A stretch of 64,000 nt of DNA from Candidatus Bathyarchaeota archaeon (lineage in GTDB: Archaea > Thermoproteota > Bathyarchaeia > Bathyarchaeales > SOJC01): positions 1 to 64,000 of the forward strand of contig JAGLZW010000013.1 of NCBI GenBank assembly GCA_023131225.1. Reading direction: 5' to 3'. Below the pieces are notes generated by a model that saw only the letters and a program-made list of their open reading frames with translations, was not told the DNA's origin and did no database searches. Each line of letters starts with the position of its first letter. The first letter of the stretch is position 1. The position numbers and the translations under genes were made by a program. This document shows positions 1 to 8,477 of the stretch, in pieces.

Positions 1-2024
1 GGGTTCACCAGTGTGTTGCCGTCGCTGTCTGTCCAGCCTACAACAGTGTAGTCTCTCCAAGCGCGTGGATACTCTTCGTCAAAGTCCGCACCGATGGGAC
101 TTGTGAGCCACACTAGAAAGTCTGTGTAGCTGCCGCGGAACGCTAGGTATCGCGGGTTGGGATCGGGTTCAGCGTTGTAATCCACCGAGAGATATGATGC
201 AGCAGTATAGTTGATCCACCATTCTGAGCCTGGAGGCCAGTTCCAGGGACCTAGGTAGTATCCAAAAGTCCACCAGCCTTCAAGCTCCCACGCCCAGTCA
301 GGGTCATACCACCACTCGCAGGGTGGCGGCTGAGCGTAGCCACAGTTACGAGCTGGTCTAGTGGTGCAGTTCGGGAAGTGGACTGTTACATTCTCGATGC
401 CGCTGGCTAAGTAAAGGATCCAAGGCCAACCGCCTAGGGTGTTGTTGACACCGTCCTTCCAATGCTCGTTGATTATTGGCACGTCAACTGGTGTAAGCAG
501 CTCAATTAGGTCTTCATCAGGATAAACAATGTAGTCCACGCCTGCAGTGAGTGTGTAAGTGTACTCGTCAGCCGTGAAGTGCAGAGCATGTACAGTAACG
601 CTGTTTACAGAAGAAAGCCCTGGCATCGAGAAGTTACCTGTCCAGTAGGGGACGCCGAAGCCGTTGTACGGGTCGTCGGTTCCAACGTACCTTCCTGGCA
701 ACCCGTTATTACCCAGGTTGTCTGGACCGAAGCTTGCCACCCAGATGTAGTCTTCAACTGTTGCGTAGGGCTGTTGTGTCACGTTTAGGGTACCAGTTAT
801 TTCGTCTAGGTGGTAGTCAAAGTAGAAGCCGGTTCCTGTGTGGTTTAGTATGAGTTGGTCGCTTGGGCTAAGCACGCCGTCGCCGTTGTCCTCCCAGCTG
901 GTCAACTCGAACGGTCCAGCCAAGTAGTCTGGAGCCAGTTCATAATAAGTTGTGCCCACTGGGTTTGCAATAACGATTGTTCCGATTGAGTCGAATGTAT
1001 GTGCGCCTGTGTACATTGTTGGGTTCTTCAATGTGACGGGTGCAGTTGGTGGCGGGAACTCTGTTGACTCATAGGTTACGTTGAAGTCAACGCTGAACAT
1101 TCTTATCTGCCCATATGGAGCAATGTGAGGTTCACCATATCCTAAGAAGCTAACATGTACTATTCCTACACCATTATCAATGTCCTTCGCAATTTCAAAG
1201 ATGCCGTTAGACCAGAAGGCCTCGAACGTTCCGTCAGGGTCAACACTTGCGTCTATCGCCTCTATCAATGTTGGGTCAAAGTTCATGTACACGTCGATTC
1301 CGCCGACGTCCCAGAAGGGATCCAAGTCGGTGCCGCCTTCTCCAAGAAGCCATACACTATATGTGAATACTTCACCAACTGAAGTGCCTTCATAGGATGT
1401 TGGGTCTATCTTCAGCAAAGGACACGTAGGAAAACATGGTTGCCGATACCAGTGTTTAATCACACCGTCTTCAAGTACGGCTGGGATGGAACCACCAGCA
1501 CCTGCAGCAAGGTCGACTGCCGTGAAGTTCAGGTACGTGTAGAAGAACGCGGTGGGATCGCCGAAGGGCAGGTTGATTGCCCTGAAAGTCATTATGAAGA
1601 CTGTTCCGCTGCCGTCGAAGCTTGGACCTCCAAGGGTGGCTAAGGCAACCCAATAAGTCCCCACGACAACATCGTCTTTGAGCTCCAATGGCGGATCGTG
1701 GATAATTCCTGCATAGGGACTCGGTGGTTGAACAGCTGGATAGCTTTCAACAGTCATGGTCTTGGTGTGACTTACGTATTGAAGGTAAGTCGTGTTCCAT
1801 GCTATTTGAATGTCCAAACCTGCAAGGTCTGAAACGTCCTCGATTACACAAGCAACGGTGAACGTTTGACCGTCACTCGTAATTTCGGCTTGTGGTGAGG
1901 GTTGAGGATAGAATCTGACAACCGTCGCTTGTGCGAACACTGAGGGTGTCACTACCATAAATAAGCTTAGTAAAAGCGTCGAAGCAAGCAATATGCTAAA
2001 AGCTTTCTCTATCTTCAGTTTCAT
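1..2024 (-). CDS. Secreted protein with cohesin-like N-terminal domain (C-terminus cut by window edge)
   Basis: An open minus-strand frame of about 674 codons runs off the left edge, so the C-terminus is missing. The ATG at 2024 follows a strong AAGGAG site. Residues 1-32 form a signal peptide (basic start, long hydrophobic run, SVFAQA cleavage region). Residues about 35-180 look like a cohesin-type beta-sandwich: a DVSDLAGLDIQIAW segment, then GTVFIMTFRAI. A second similar segment follows at about 205-340, then a long Trp/Tyr/Asn-rich extracellular part. It lies downstream, on the same strand, of a dockerin-bearing protein, which suggests a surface complex. The cohesin call is from motif pattern only; an S-layer-associated adhesion role is an alternative. 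Confidence 0.7.
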   Translation of the reverse strand, partial: MKLKIEKAFSILLASTLLLSLFMVVTPSVFAQATVVRFYPQPSPQAEITSDGQTFTVACVIEDVSDLAGLDIQIAWNTTYLQYVSHTKTMTVESYPAVQPPSPYAGIIHDPPLELKDDVVVGTYWVALATLGGPSFDGSGTVFIMTFRAINLPFGDPTAFFYTYLNFTAVDLAAGAGGSIPAVLEDGVIKHWYRQPCFPTCPLLKIDPTSYEGTSVGEVFTYSVWLLGEGGTDLDPFWDVGGIDVYMNFDPTLIEAIDASVDPDGTFEAFWSNGIFEIAKDIDNGVGIVHVSFLGYGEPHIAPYGQIRMFSVDFNVTYESTEFPPPTAPVTLKNPTMYTGAHTFDSIGTIVIANPVGTTYYELAPDYLAGPFELTSWEDNGDGVLSPSDQLILNHTGTGFYFDYHLDEITGTLNVTQQPYATVEDYIWVASFGPDNLGNNGLPGRYVGTDDPYNGFGVPYWTGNFSMPGLSSVNSVTVHALHFTADEYTYTLTAGVDYIVYPDEDLIELLTPVDVPIINEHWKDGVNNTLGGWPWILYLASGIENVTVHFPNCTTRPARNCGYAQPPPCEWWYDPDWAWELEGWWTFGYYLGPWNWPPGSEWWINYTAASYLSVDYNAEPDPNPRYLAFRGSYTDFLVWLTSPIGADFDEEYPRAWRDYTVVGWTDSDGNTLVN

Positions 2025-2087
2025 TCCTTCTTCTCCTTTCTCAACATAACAATGGGCTTCTGGTGTGTTAATAAATATTATGGAACA

Positions 2088-2246
2088 TTATTCTGCATTC
2101 CTAGAAGAAGGGGCAAATGTACTTGGGTTCTCTGTACCAACATCGAATGCTCTTGTCAATATGTTGACTGGTTGAATGCTAAGTGCCCACACTAATATAC
2201 TAATGAAAAGTGAAGTGAACACCCCCGTTGAGACCGCCTTTTTCAC
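2088..2246 (-). CDS. Small signal-peptide ORF (52 aa), possible remnant of a secreted protein
   Basis: A GTG start at 2246 preceded by AAGGAG opens a 52-codon frame. It encodes a Lys-Lys start and a hydrophobic stretch (about residues 8-26), then a short polar tail ending in NAE. It looks like the leader of a larger exported protein whose body is gone, or a tiny secreted peptide. It sits between the dockerin-bearing gene and the cohesin-like gene on the same strand. No function can be assigned. Confidence 0.45.
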   Translation of the reverse strand: MKKAVSTGVFTSLFISILVWALSIQPVNILTRAFDVGTENPSTFAPSSRNAE

Positions 2247-2336
2247 TCTTTCTCCTTAAATAAAATCGAAAGAGAAGCTATTATCGTTTTTGAAAGAGTT
2301 CTCTATTCTTGCTGAGGGTGACTTCGGCTGGAAAAT

Positions 2337-4688
2337 TCAGCAGCTCCACTTGGTGCCATAGTTGTTGGCTGCGGCAACCACATCGTATATGTCAATTTCC
2401 CAATTCTCGTTCAAGTCGACGAATATGTCCCAGTTACCATCTCCCGGTTGCGAACCATAGGCCGGTGCGATCATTACAATGTCGTATATGTCCACGTCTC
2501 CGTCGTAGTCAAAATCCCCTTCCAATGCACTCTTGAATGGGAACTGTTGTGGATGATAGTCTATGTTATAGGTTTCGTTTATCGGACCTTTTACATCGTC
2601 GTACCAATAGTTTCCAATGTCGCTATAGTTCCAATTGTTTTCAAAGTGCGGAGTGAACTCTATGTTTGATGTGTAGAAGTTATTGAGGTAAATTGTGTTG
2701 TTCCGGGAGACCCATAGTTCCATGGCCACGGTATCTTCGTGATATTGTATATTGTTACGGGTTATGTTGTTACTCACCGCTGATTCTAGGAAAATCGCAC
2801 ATTCATTGCTCTCTATGCCATTTTCTTCCAGTGTATTGTGGACAGACCAATACAGGTATATGCCATAGCCTTCACCGTATCCCTCTTGCTTATTGTTGCT
2901 AATACTACTGCGAGTCAGAGTATTGTTGTCGGACCACAACATATAGACCCCATAGTAGTTGTCGCGAAGATTCAAGATTTCGAGTTCTGAGTTACTTGTT
3001 GACGCCAGCAAAACACCTTGAAAGTTTTTACTCAAGCTCAGACATTGAGCCGTAATTGACGTACAGTTTATGAGTGCAAGGTACCCAACACTCGTGCTGT
3101 TTATGACTCGGTCTTTCTGGTTTCTTAAGTACCAGATACTGCGTCCATCGACCATATTGCTGATGTCTATTGAATGGTTGAAGTGAGAAAGGCTGGAACC
3201 CCATACTCCGAAATTGTATTTATTGTCCGCCAGATTGTTGTCAATCAAGGTATTGTTTTCAGAAAACTGGAGAATTAGTCCCAAGCGAACATTGCTATAG
3301 ACATCGTTTGCGGAAATCAGATTCCTGTTCGAATAGTTCAGTAACAGCCCATTTTTGTTGCGCGAAATGGTGTTGTTCTGAATTTGGTTCCAGTTCGAGT
3401 AGTCCAGTAGCAGCCCATCTTTGTTACGATAGATGGTGTTATTGTGAATCTGATTCTCATCTGAGAGATGTAGGTATATACCACTGTCTTCATTGTAATA
3501 CAAGGTGTTCGCTGTAATATTATTGCTGTCAGAGGAAAATAGACTTACACCATATTTGCCGGTGGCGCCAGAATTCTCTATGATTATGTTGCCATCTGAA
3601 TTATTTAGAGAGACGCAGTTGAAACTGGTATCAATAAGGTTCTTCTTGATAGTGTTGTTGCCTGATGAGGACAAACGGATCCCATCTACTTGACGGTTAG
3701 CTCCACGGATAGTATTGTCAAACACAATGTTATTATGTGAGTCGACGAGGAAAACCTCGCATACACTACTGTAAGATATGTTGTTGTTCATGATGATACT
3801 GTTGTTTGTCCCAGAAAGCTTCACACCATAGCTGTTATTGGATATTACGTTGCCTTTCACTACATTGGGAGGCTGGGTCCAAAAAGAACCACTTAATTGA
3901 ATTCCCACGCCTTGGTTGTTGAGTATTCTGTTATTCTCTACCGTGTTGTTGGAACCGACGAGCCCGATCGCCGGACCATATACCAAAGGATTTGAAACGA
4001 TATTGTTATTGCATATCCAACTATTATACGTCCCTCCAAAGATCCCAGCACCATTGCCTTCTAGCGTGTTTTCGGTGATGTTATGATTGTCACCCAATAG
4101 ACTAATGCCTGTATAAGTGTTGTTCACTATCGTATTGTTGTGCAGAACGATACGACTACAGTATTGGGTTGCATTCTCCCCAGGGGGGGAGACTAGTACA
4201 ATTCCAAGATCGTTGTCGGATATAATGTTGTTAAATATCACATTTCCCGAAGAAGCATTCTTTATGTAAATCCCGCAACCCCAGTCTGAACTATTTCTGA
4301 TTGTGAAACCGGTAATTAATATGTCATTTGCTGATATAGTAACTACGTTAGATATTCCGTACCCGTCGATCGTCGTCTTTTTGGGATCAGAATCGCCCAA
4401 AGCTATAATCTTCCAAGGTTTAGTGATGTTTATATTCTCGATATAGACATTGCCACTTGTCACGCCTATCGTGTCGGAAACATTGAAGTCAGCATTGTCA
4501 ATAGCATCTTGGATAGTCGGGAATTCGTCAGGAACTATATGATAGGCTGCTTTTACCGGTGGCACTATCTTGAATGATGTAGCAAGCAAAGCTGCCAAAA
4601 GAATTGTCAGCAACAGTGATGCAGCTGTTCTATGATTGAGAACTTTTCCACTAATAGTACGACTGCTTGCACATAAGACGCTAATCAT
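2337..4688 (-). CDS. Secreted right-handed beta-helix (NosD/CASH-type) protein with C-terminal dockerin
   Basis: 783 residues. The N-terminus carries a hydrophobic export segment (about 24-47). Residues about 55-690 are parallel beta-helix repeats rich in NNTI/NIIxxN turns, as in NosD-like and carbohydrate-binding or -cleaving helix proteins. The last about 60 residues form a dockerin: a first loop D-x-D-x-D-G-D-V-D-I-Y-D and a second D-x-N-x-N-x-E-I-D-I-Y-D, matching two Ca2+-binding F-hand loops. Such a domain normally docks onto a cohesin, and a cohesin-like protein lies next on the same strand. The substrate is unknown; polysaccharide binding or cleavage is plausible. A GGTGAGAGGGAG stretch lies about 20 bases before the start. 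Confidence 0.85.
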   Translation of the reverse strand: MISVLCASSRTISGKVLNHRTAASLLLTILLAALLATSFKIVPPVKAAYHIVPDEFPTIQDAIDNADFNVSDTIGVTSGNVYIENINITKPWKIIALGDSDPKKTTIDGYGISNVVTISANDILITGFTIRNSSDWGCGIYIKNASSGNVIFNNIISDNDLGIVLVSPPGENATQYCSRIVLHNNTIVNNTYTGISLLGDNHNITENTLEGNGAGIFGGTYNSWICNNNIVSNPLVYGPAIGLVGSNNTVENNRILNNQGVGIQLSGSFWTQPPNVVKGNVISNNSYGVKLSGTNNSIIMNNNISYSSVCEVFLVDSHNNIVFDNTIRGANRQVDGIRLSSSGNNTIKKNLIDTSFNCVSLNNSDGNIIIENSGATGKYGVSLFSSDSNNITANTLYYNEDSGIYLHLSDENQIHNNTIYRNKDGLLLDYSNWNQIQNNTISRNKNGLLLNYSNRNLISANDVYSNVRLGLILQFSENNTLIDNNLADNKYNFGVWGSSLSHFNHSIDISNMVDGRSIWYLRNQKDRVINSTSVGYLALINCTSITAQCLSLSKNFQGVLLASTSNSELEILNLRDNYYGVYMLWSDNNTLTRSSISNNKQEGYGEGYGIYLYWSVHNTLEENGIESNECAIFLESAVSNNITRNNIQYHEDTVAMELWVSRNNTIYLNNFYTSNIEFTPHFENNWNYSDIGNYWYDDVKGPINETYNIDYHPQQFPFKSALEGDFDYDGDVDIYDIVMIAPAYGSQPGDGNWDIFVDLNENWEIDIYDVVAAANNYGTKWSC

Positions 4689-5116
4689 AACTCTTCGACT
4701 CGTTTTCTCCCTCTCACCTTTTAGTATTGCTCCGTCAATAGATAAGATTTATGGAAGAAGATTCTATTGTGCGACAGGCACACATTGTGGAACGCCACTT
4801 ATCCCTAACCCCAGTCTCTAAAGAAAAGCTTGAACTCACCAGTGGAATAGTCCATGGGCTTGCTTTTTCCTCTATCCCAAAGTGCGTGTGCATATTCTTG
4901 GAAAAGAGGTGGAGATGCGGGAGAAATTATCGCTTGGCGATGACTTAAACGATCAAAGAAAAACTAGAGGCTTTTCGCCAATTACCACTTCTCTTTTCCA
5001 GAGTATCAATTATGCGAATTTGCTCACGCATGTTGCTCATGTATTTTAGATTCATAAAAGATATATTCGCTAAGATACAGATTCTGAGGTAGAAAGAGAA
5101 GAAAACACGTAATAGG
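4689..5116. other. Intergenic stretch without a convincing gene
   Basis: About 430 bases between the beta-helix gene and a frameshifted small membrane gene. Short frames occur on both strands, but none has a ribosome site together with protein-like composition. I see no repeat, tRNA or clear terminator. Confidence 0.4.
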
Positions 5117-5312
5117 ATGGCAGTTATACCTGGCATTGTTCCTTTAGTTATAGGTTGTCTTGCATTTTTCATACCAGAGGAAGTTAGAGTGCAGGTAGAA
5201 ATCTTTCCGTTCTCCGCAATGGGTGTTTTAGCATTCATTTTTTGGAATCGTTCTAGTAGCAATTGGTTTTGCTCACTACATTGGAGATAAACTCTCTGAA
5301 GGCAAGTATTAG
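5117..5312 (+). pseudogene. Small two-TM membrane protein, frameshifted in a T run
   Basis: Read with one T removed from the six-T run near 5238-5245, the frame encodes about 65 residues. Helix 1 is at about 5-18 (IVPLVIGCLAFFIP) and helix 2 at about 34-52 (MGVLAFIFGIVLVAIGF), followed by HYIGDKLSEGKY and TAG at 5310-5312. As written, the reading frame shifts between the helices and both parts stay open in different frames. A homopolymer sequencing error or a real 1-base insertion would both explain it. No function is known. A ten-C homopolymer follows at 5323-5332. Confidence 0.55.
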
Positions 5313-5447
5313 AAGCTACCGACCCCCCCCCCTCCTTTTTTGCATTTTTGTTTTGATGTGCACACATATCGAAAACTGATATACTTCAAGCTTCGGAAGT
5401 CTACTTTTATTTCTAGAAAATAGTTCTATATTCTTGTGGTGGTGGAA

Positions 5448-5798
5448 ATGCAGCCTTACTACAAACCTGAAATTCTTGTTTTGAAAGGAGAAGACGCAAT
5501 TCAAGTTCTCAACGAATATGTGAAAGAGCTTGAGGAAGGACAAGCTGAAGAGTTAACGAAAAAACAAGCTAGAGCCATGGTTAAGCTTGCCAAAGGCTTC
5601 ATTAAGTCCATAGAAGCTGAGACACGAACACAAGAACCTGTTAGAAACACTAACCTCTTACTCAAGCTTAGAGAAACCGTTAGAAAGTATGTACCGCAAA
5701 CACTTCAGGAACCAACAAAGCCAATTTGGCCAAGTAAGGTGCTCTCCTCTAGAACTCTCTACCACCACCCCCCACCAATGACCCAGCAATTCAAGTAA
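5448..5798 (+). CDS. Hypothetical small helical protein (116 aa)
   Basis: I do not recognise this protein. ATG at 5448 is preferred because GGTGGTGG lies just before it; in-frame GTG codons at 5436-5442 are alternatives. The first about 70 residues are charged and helical (VLNEYVKELEEGQAEELTK, then an AMVKLAKGFIKSIEAE segment). The C-terminal 35 residues are proline/histidine-rich and less protein-like, so the gene may have been altered there. It stands alone between the small membrane pseudogene and the flavoprotein. Confidence 0.5.
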   Translation: MQPYYKPEILVLKGEDAIQVLNEYVKELEEGQAEELTKKQARAMVKLAKGFIKSIEAETRTQEPVRNTNLLLKLRETVRKYVPQTLQEPTKPIWPSKVLSSRTLYHHPPPMTQQFK

Positions 5799-6075
5799 AG
5801 TCTCGCCAACACCGTCCTTTTTCTTGATAGATTTCCATCCTAAATCTTCCATCTCCTCTTCCAATACTTCTCTGAAGAGGCACAAAAAAACTGAAAGAAT
5901 AGACTTCTATTCCCAAGCATCAATTATACGAGTGCGAATAGTCGAAGTGCAGTTCAGGGCGCGCCTATAATTAATAATAGTAAGTACTTTGGGCGATAAG
6001 TTTGCCTCACCCTTTCAAAGCAAAAGGTAATAGCCAAGTCGCAACATACTCCGAAATTACATGGGGAGAAAAATA

Positions 6076-6651
6076 ATGAAGGTATTGGGTATATCATGTA
6101 GTGCTAGAATCAACAAAAACACGGCTGATCTGTTAAATCTTGCCTTAGAGACATTGCGGGCTAAAGATCTCCAAACCGAACTCATTCAACTAGCAAACTT
6201 CAATATTTTTCCTTGCCAACGCTGTGACTACCAATGTCTCTATCATAAAGAACGAGACTGTCCAATCAAGGATGATGTCCCTGAAATCTGGAAACGATTA
6301 AAAGCGGCTGACGGAGTAATTTTCGGAGTCCCTGTCTATAGCGGAACGATTCCTTCACTGATGAAAATCTTGTTCGAAAGGTCTCAAGCGCTAGTTCCAG
6401 AAGAACCACCAAAACATCCTCAAGTTACAGGGATAATAATTCTTGGTTCATACGGGCATCTTAACGTACTTGGTGCCTTAGCACCATGCATTATGTATTA
6501 TCCGGATTTCAAGCCTGTAGGGTATGTGATGGCAATAGGATGGGAAAAAGCAATCGAGAAAGAGAGAACACGGCAAGAGGTAATTGCACTTGCCAAAAAT
6601 GTTTACAAGGAACTTAGGCTTCATGGAACACAAAAAAGAAAGACAAGTTGA
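6076..6651 (+). CDS. Iron-sulfur flavoprotein / NADPH-dependent FMN reductase family
   Basis: 191 residues with a flavodoxin-like fold. The N-terminal GISCSARINKNTADLL is the FMN phosphate loop. CQRC-x3-C-x7-C at about 47-62 resembles the compact Cys motif of archaeal iron-sulfur flavoproteins that bind a 4Fe-4S cluster. GVPVYSGTIPSLMK is the second flavin-binding strand. The likely role is electron transfer, perhaps oxidant detoxification, in the cytoplasm. I choose ATG 6076 because GGGGAG lies 7 bases before it; the in-frame ATG at 6061 overlaps that ribosome site. The gene is monocistronic. Confidence 0.8.
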   Translation: MKVLGISCSARINKNTADLLNLALETLRAKDLQTELIQLANFNIFPCQRCDYQCLYHKERDCPIKDDVPEIWKRLKAADGVIFGVPVYSGTIPSLMKILFERSQALVPEEPPKHPQVTGIIILGSYGHLNVLGALAPCIMYYPDFKPVGYVMAIGWEKAIEKERTRQEVIALAKNVYKELRLHGTQKRKTS

Positions 6652-6896
6652 CCCCATAAGCATAGGTTAAGAGATGCAGTGCGAAAAAGAGCTGTTAAAC
6701 CTCCAAGTTGCGCAGAATTGGTGTTTGTCTTAGCGCTTCGACTGCGAACGTATTGCGTGCGCGTCTGCAATTTTTCAGAGAGTTTGAATGACTGAAGAAT
6801 CGCGGATTTGTAAAAATCACTTTGCGCGCGTTTTTTCGTGATTGAACTATACCTTCAATTAGTTTAGGGAACTGTTGAACGTTCTGTCTGCATCCG

Positions 6897-7211
6897 CTAC
6901 TTGCATTTCAGTCGATGTCCTTCGCCGTATTGATATGTTCTTCTTTTGTTTTTCTCTAGCTTTTTGAGGAACATTTCGTCCATATTTATCCTAGGACAAG
7001 CTAGTCTACTCGCGTCTAGGACGTAGAATATTACGTCAACTAGTTCTTCAGCTATTTCCTCTTCGCTTTTACCCTTTTTCCAAGCATCGCTTGCTTCACC
7101 TAATTCTACGAAAGCAAAAAGCAGCTTCTTTGGAATATCTTCAGGCTTGTTGTAGAAGCCTTTTTCCAAAACTAGCTCCTCTATTTTCTTCTTCATTTCT
7201 TCTAAGTGCAT
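6897..7211 (-). CDS. MazG-like nucleotide pyrophosphohydrolase
   Basis: 104 residues, all alpha. ELGEASDAWKKG and EEIAEELVDVIFYVLD give the E-x2-E ... E-x2-D metal site of the MazG/all-alpha NTP pyrophosphatase superfamily. The predicted role is to hydrolyse non-canonical or excess NTPs to NMP and PPi. The single-domain length fits the short archaeal MazG-like proteins. ATG 7211 has GGAG 9 bases upstream. It is divergent from the thiolase-fold operon. Confidence 0.8.
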   Translation of the reverse strand: MHLEEMKKKIEELVLEKGFYNKPEDIPKKLLFAFVELGEASDAWKKGKSEEEIAEELVDVIFYVLDASRLACPRINMDEMFLKKLEKNKRRTYQYGEGHRLKCK

Positions 7212-7313
7212 GGATCTTTCTCCTAGCTTTCCTACTTCACACGCGTCTACAAAAAACTTATACTTACTGACATACCATTAAACTATTCCTTTCATTAAAA
7301 ATGAGGTGAAAAT

Positions 7314-8468
7314 TTGGGAGAAGTTGCTATTGTTGGTATCGGATGCACAGGTTTCAAGTCGGTTATGCCAGACATATCTTACAAAGAAATGATGTTCGAA
7401 GCTGCAACAAGAGCTTATCAAGATGCTGGAAACATTAGTCCTCGCAAAGACATCGACGCCTTTATCTCAGTTGCTGAAGACTACTGGGAAGGCTTCAGCA
7501 TATTCGACGAATTCGTTCCAGACCAAATGGGCGCCGTACTGCGGCATTTGTTTACGGTTTCAGGCGACAGTATCATAGGGTTAGCAACGGCCTACATGCT
7601 CATCAAAACAGGACACTTCGAAGTAGTCGCGCTGGAATCACATGGCAAGCCTTCAGACATACTCACCCTATATGATATTGTTTCATTTGCAATGGACCCT
7701 ATACTTAATAGACCGCTCGGAGGACACCCATTTTACGTTGCAGGCATGGAAATGAACCGCTTCCTCTGCACGACAGGCACCACTAAAGAACAATGTGCAA
7801 TGGTCGTGTCAAAGAACAAAAGAAACGCGCTGGGCAACCCGTTGGCCGCTTATGGAGCAGACGTCGATATTGAAGATGCACTATGTTCTGATCCATACTT
7901 TCATCCTTTGAATCGACTTGACATTAGTCAACCTGCAGACGGCGGTATCGTAATGGTGCTGGCGTCAGATGAAGTCGCCACGAAACTCAACGACAACCCG
8001 GTCTGGGTGAGAGGTGTGGGCTGGGCATGTGAGACGCCTTCGCTAGAAACCAGATGCTGGAGTGAAGCAGTTTATGCGCGAATCGCCGCGGAAATGGCGT
8101 ACAAGAAGGCGGGAATAAATACTCCGAGCAAAGAGGTTGACTTTGCCGAAGTAGACGACCTATTTTCTTACAAGGAACTTCAGCACATGGAAGCGCTTAA
8201 GCTCTGTAGAACTGGTAAAGCAGGTAAACTAACTGAAGAAGGCATAACTCAGATTGATGGCTATCTTCCTATAAACCCTTCAGGGGGAATACTGGGAATG
8301 GGTTGGGCATTAGAGGCATCTGGCTTGCAGCGTTTGCTGGAGGTTGTTCTGCAACTCCGAGGAGAAGCAGGAAGTAGGCAATTGGCAGATGTGGAAGTTG
8401 GGGTAGCACAATCGTGGCGCGGAGTTCCAACAGCTACTGGTGCCGTTGCGGTTTTAAGTAATTGTTAG
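7314..8468 (+). CDS. Thiolase-fold protein lacking catalytic Cys/His (subunit 1)
   Basis: 384 residues; TTG start with GAGGTG upstream. It has the two-half thiolase fold of the archaeal acetyl-CoA acetyltransferase/SCP-x family. The catalytic signatures are changed: the segment where the nucleophilic Cys should lie reads TVSGDSIIG, the usual HDCF reads DDLF, and the usual GHP of the C-terminal loop reads GMGW. A Claisen condensation by the normal mechanism is therefore unlikely. It heads a tight operon with a second thiolase-fold protein and two DUF35 proteins. Thiolase-like retro-aldolases (Ltp2 with a DUF35 partner in steroid degradation) are a precedent; the substrate here is unknown. Confidence 0.8.
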   Translation: MGEVAIVGIGCTGFKSVMPDISYKEMMFEAATRAYQDAGNISPRKDIDAFISVAEDYWEGFSIFDEFVPDQMGAVLRHLFTVSGDSIIGLATAYMLIKTGHFEVVALESHGKPSDILTLYDIVSFAMDPILNRPLGGHPFYVAGMEMNRFLCTTGTTKEQCAMVVSKNKRNALGNPLAAYGADVDIEDALCSDPYFHPLNRLDISQPADGGIVMVLASDEVATKLNDNPVWVRGVGWACETPSLETRCWSEAVYARIAAEMAYKKAGINTPSKEVDFAEVDDLFSYKELQHMEALKLCRTGKAGKLTEEGITQIDGYLPINPSGGILGMGWALEASGLQRLLEVVLQLRGEAGSRQLADVEVGVAQSWRGVPTATGAVAVLSNC

Positions 8469-8477
8469 AGGTGAAAA

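Noticed and set aside
4751-4948. Plus-strand 65-codon frame upstream of the membrane pseudogene
   Set aside because: No ribosome site, no recognised pattern, rich in Cys/Arg at the end as in random frames.
4945-5367. Minus-strand frame of 140 codons
   Set aside because: It is antisense to the frameshifted two-helix membrane gene, includes the ten-C run, and has no domain-like pattern.
5658-5885. Minus-strand frame of 75 codons with a protein-like start
   Set aside because: It overlaps the plus-strand 116-residue gene, has no ribosome site, and only its first half looks protein-like.
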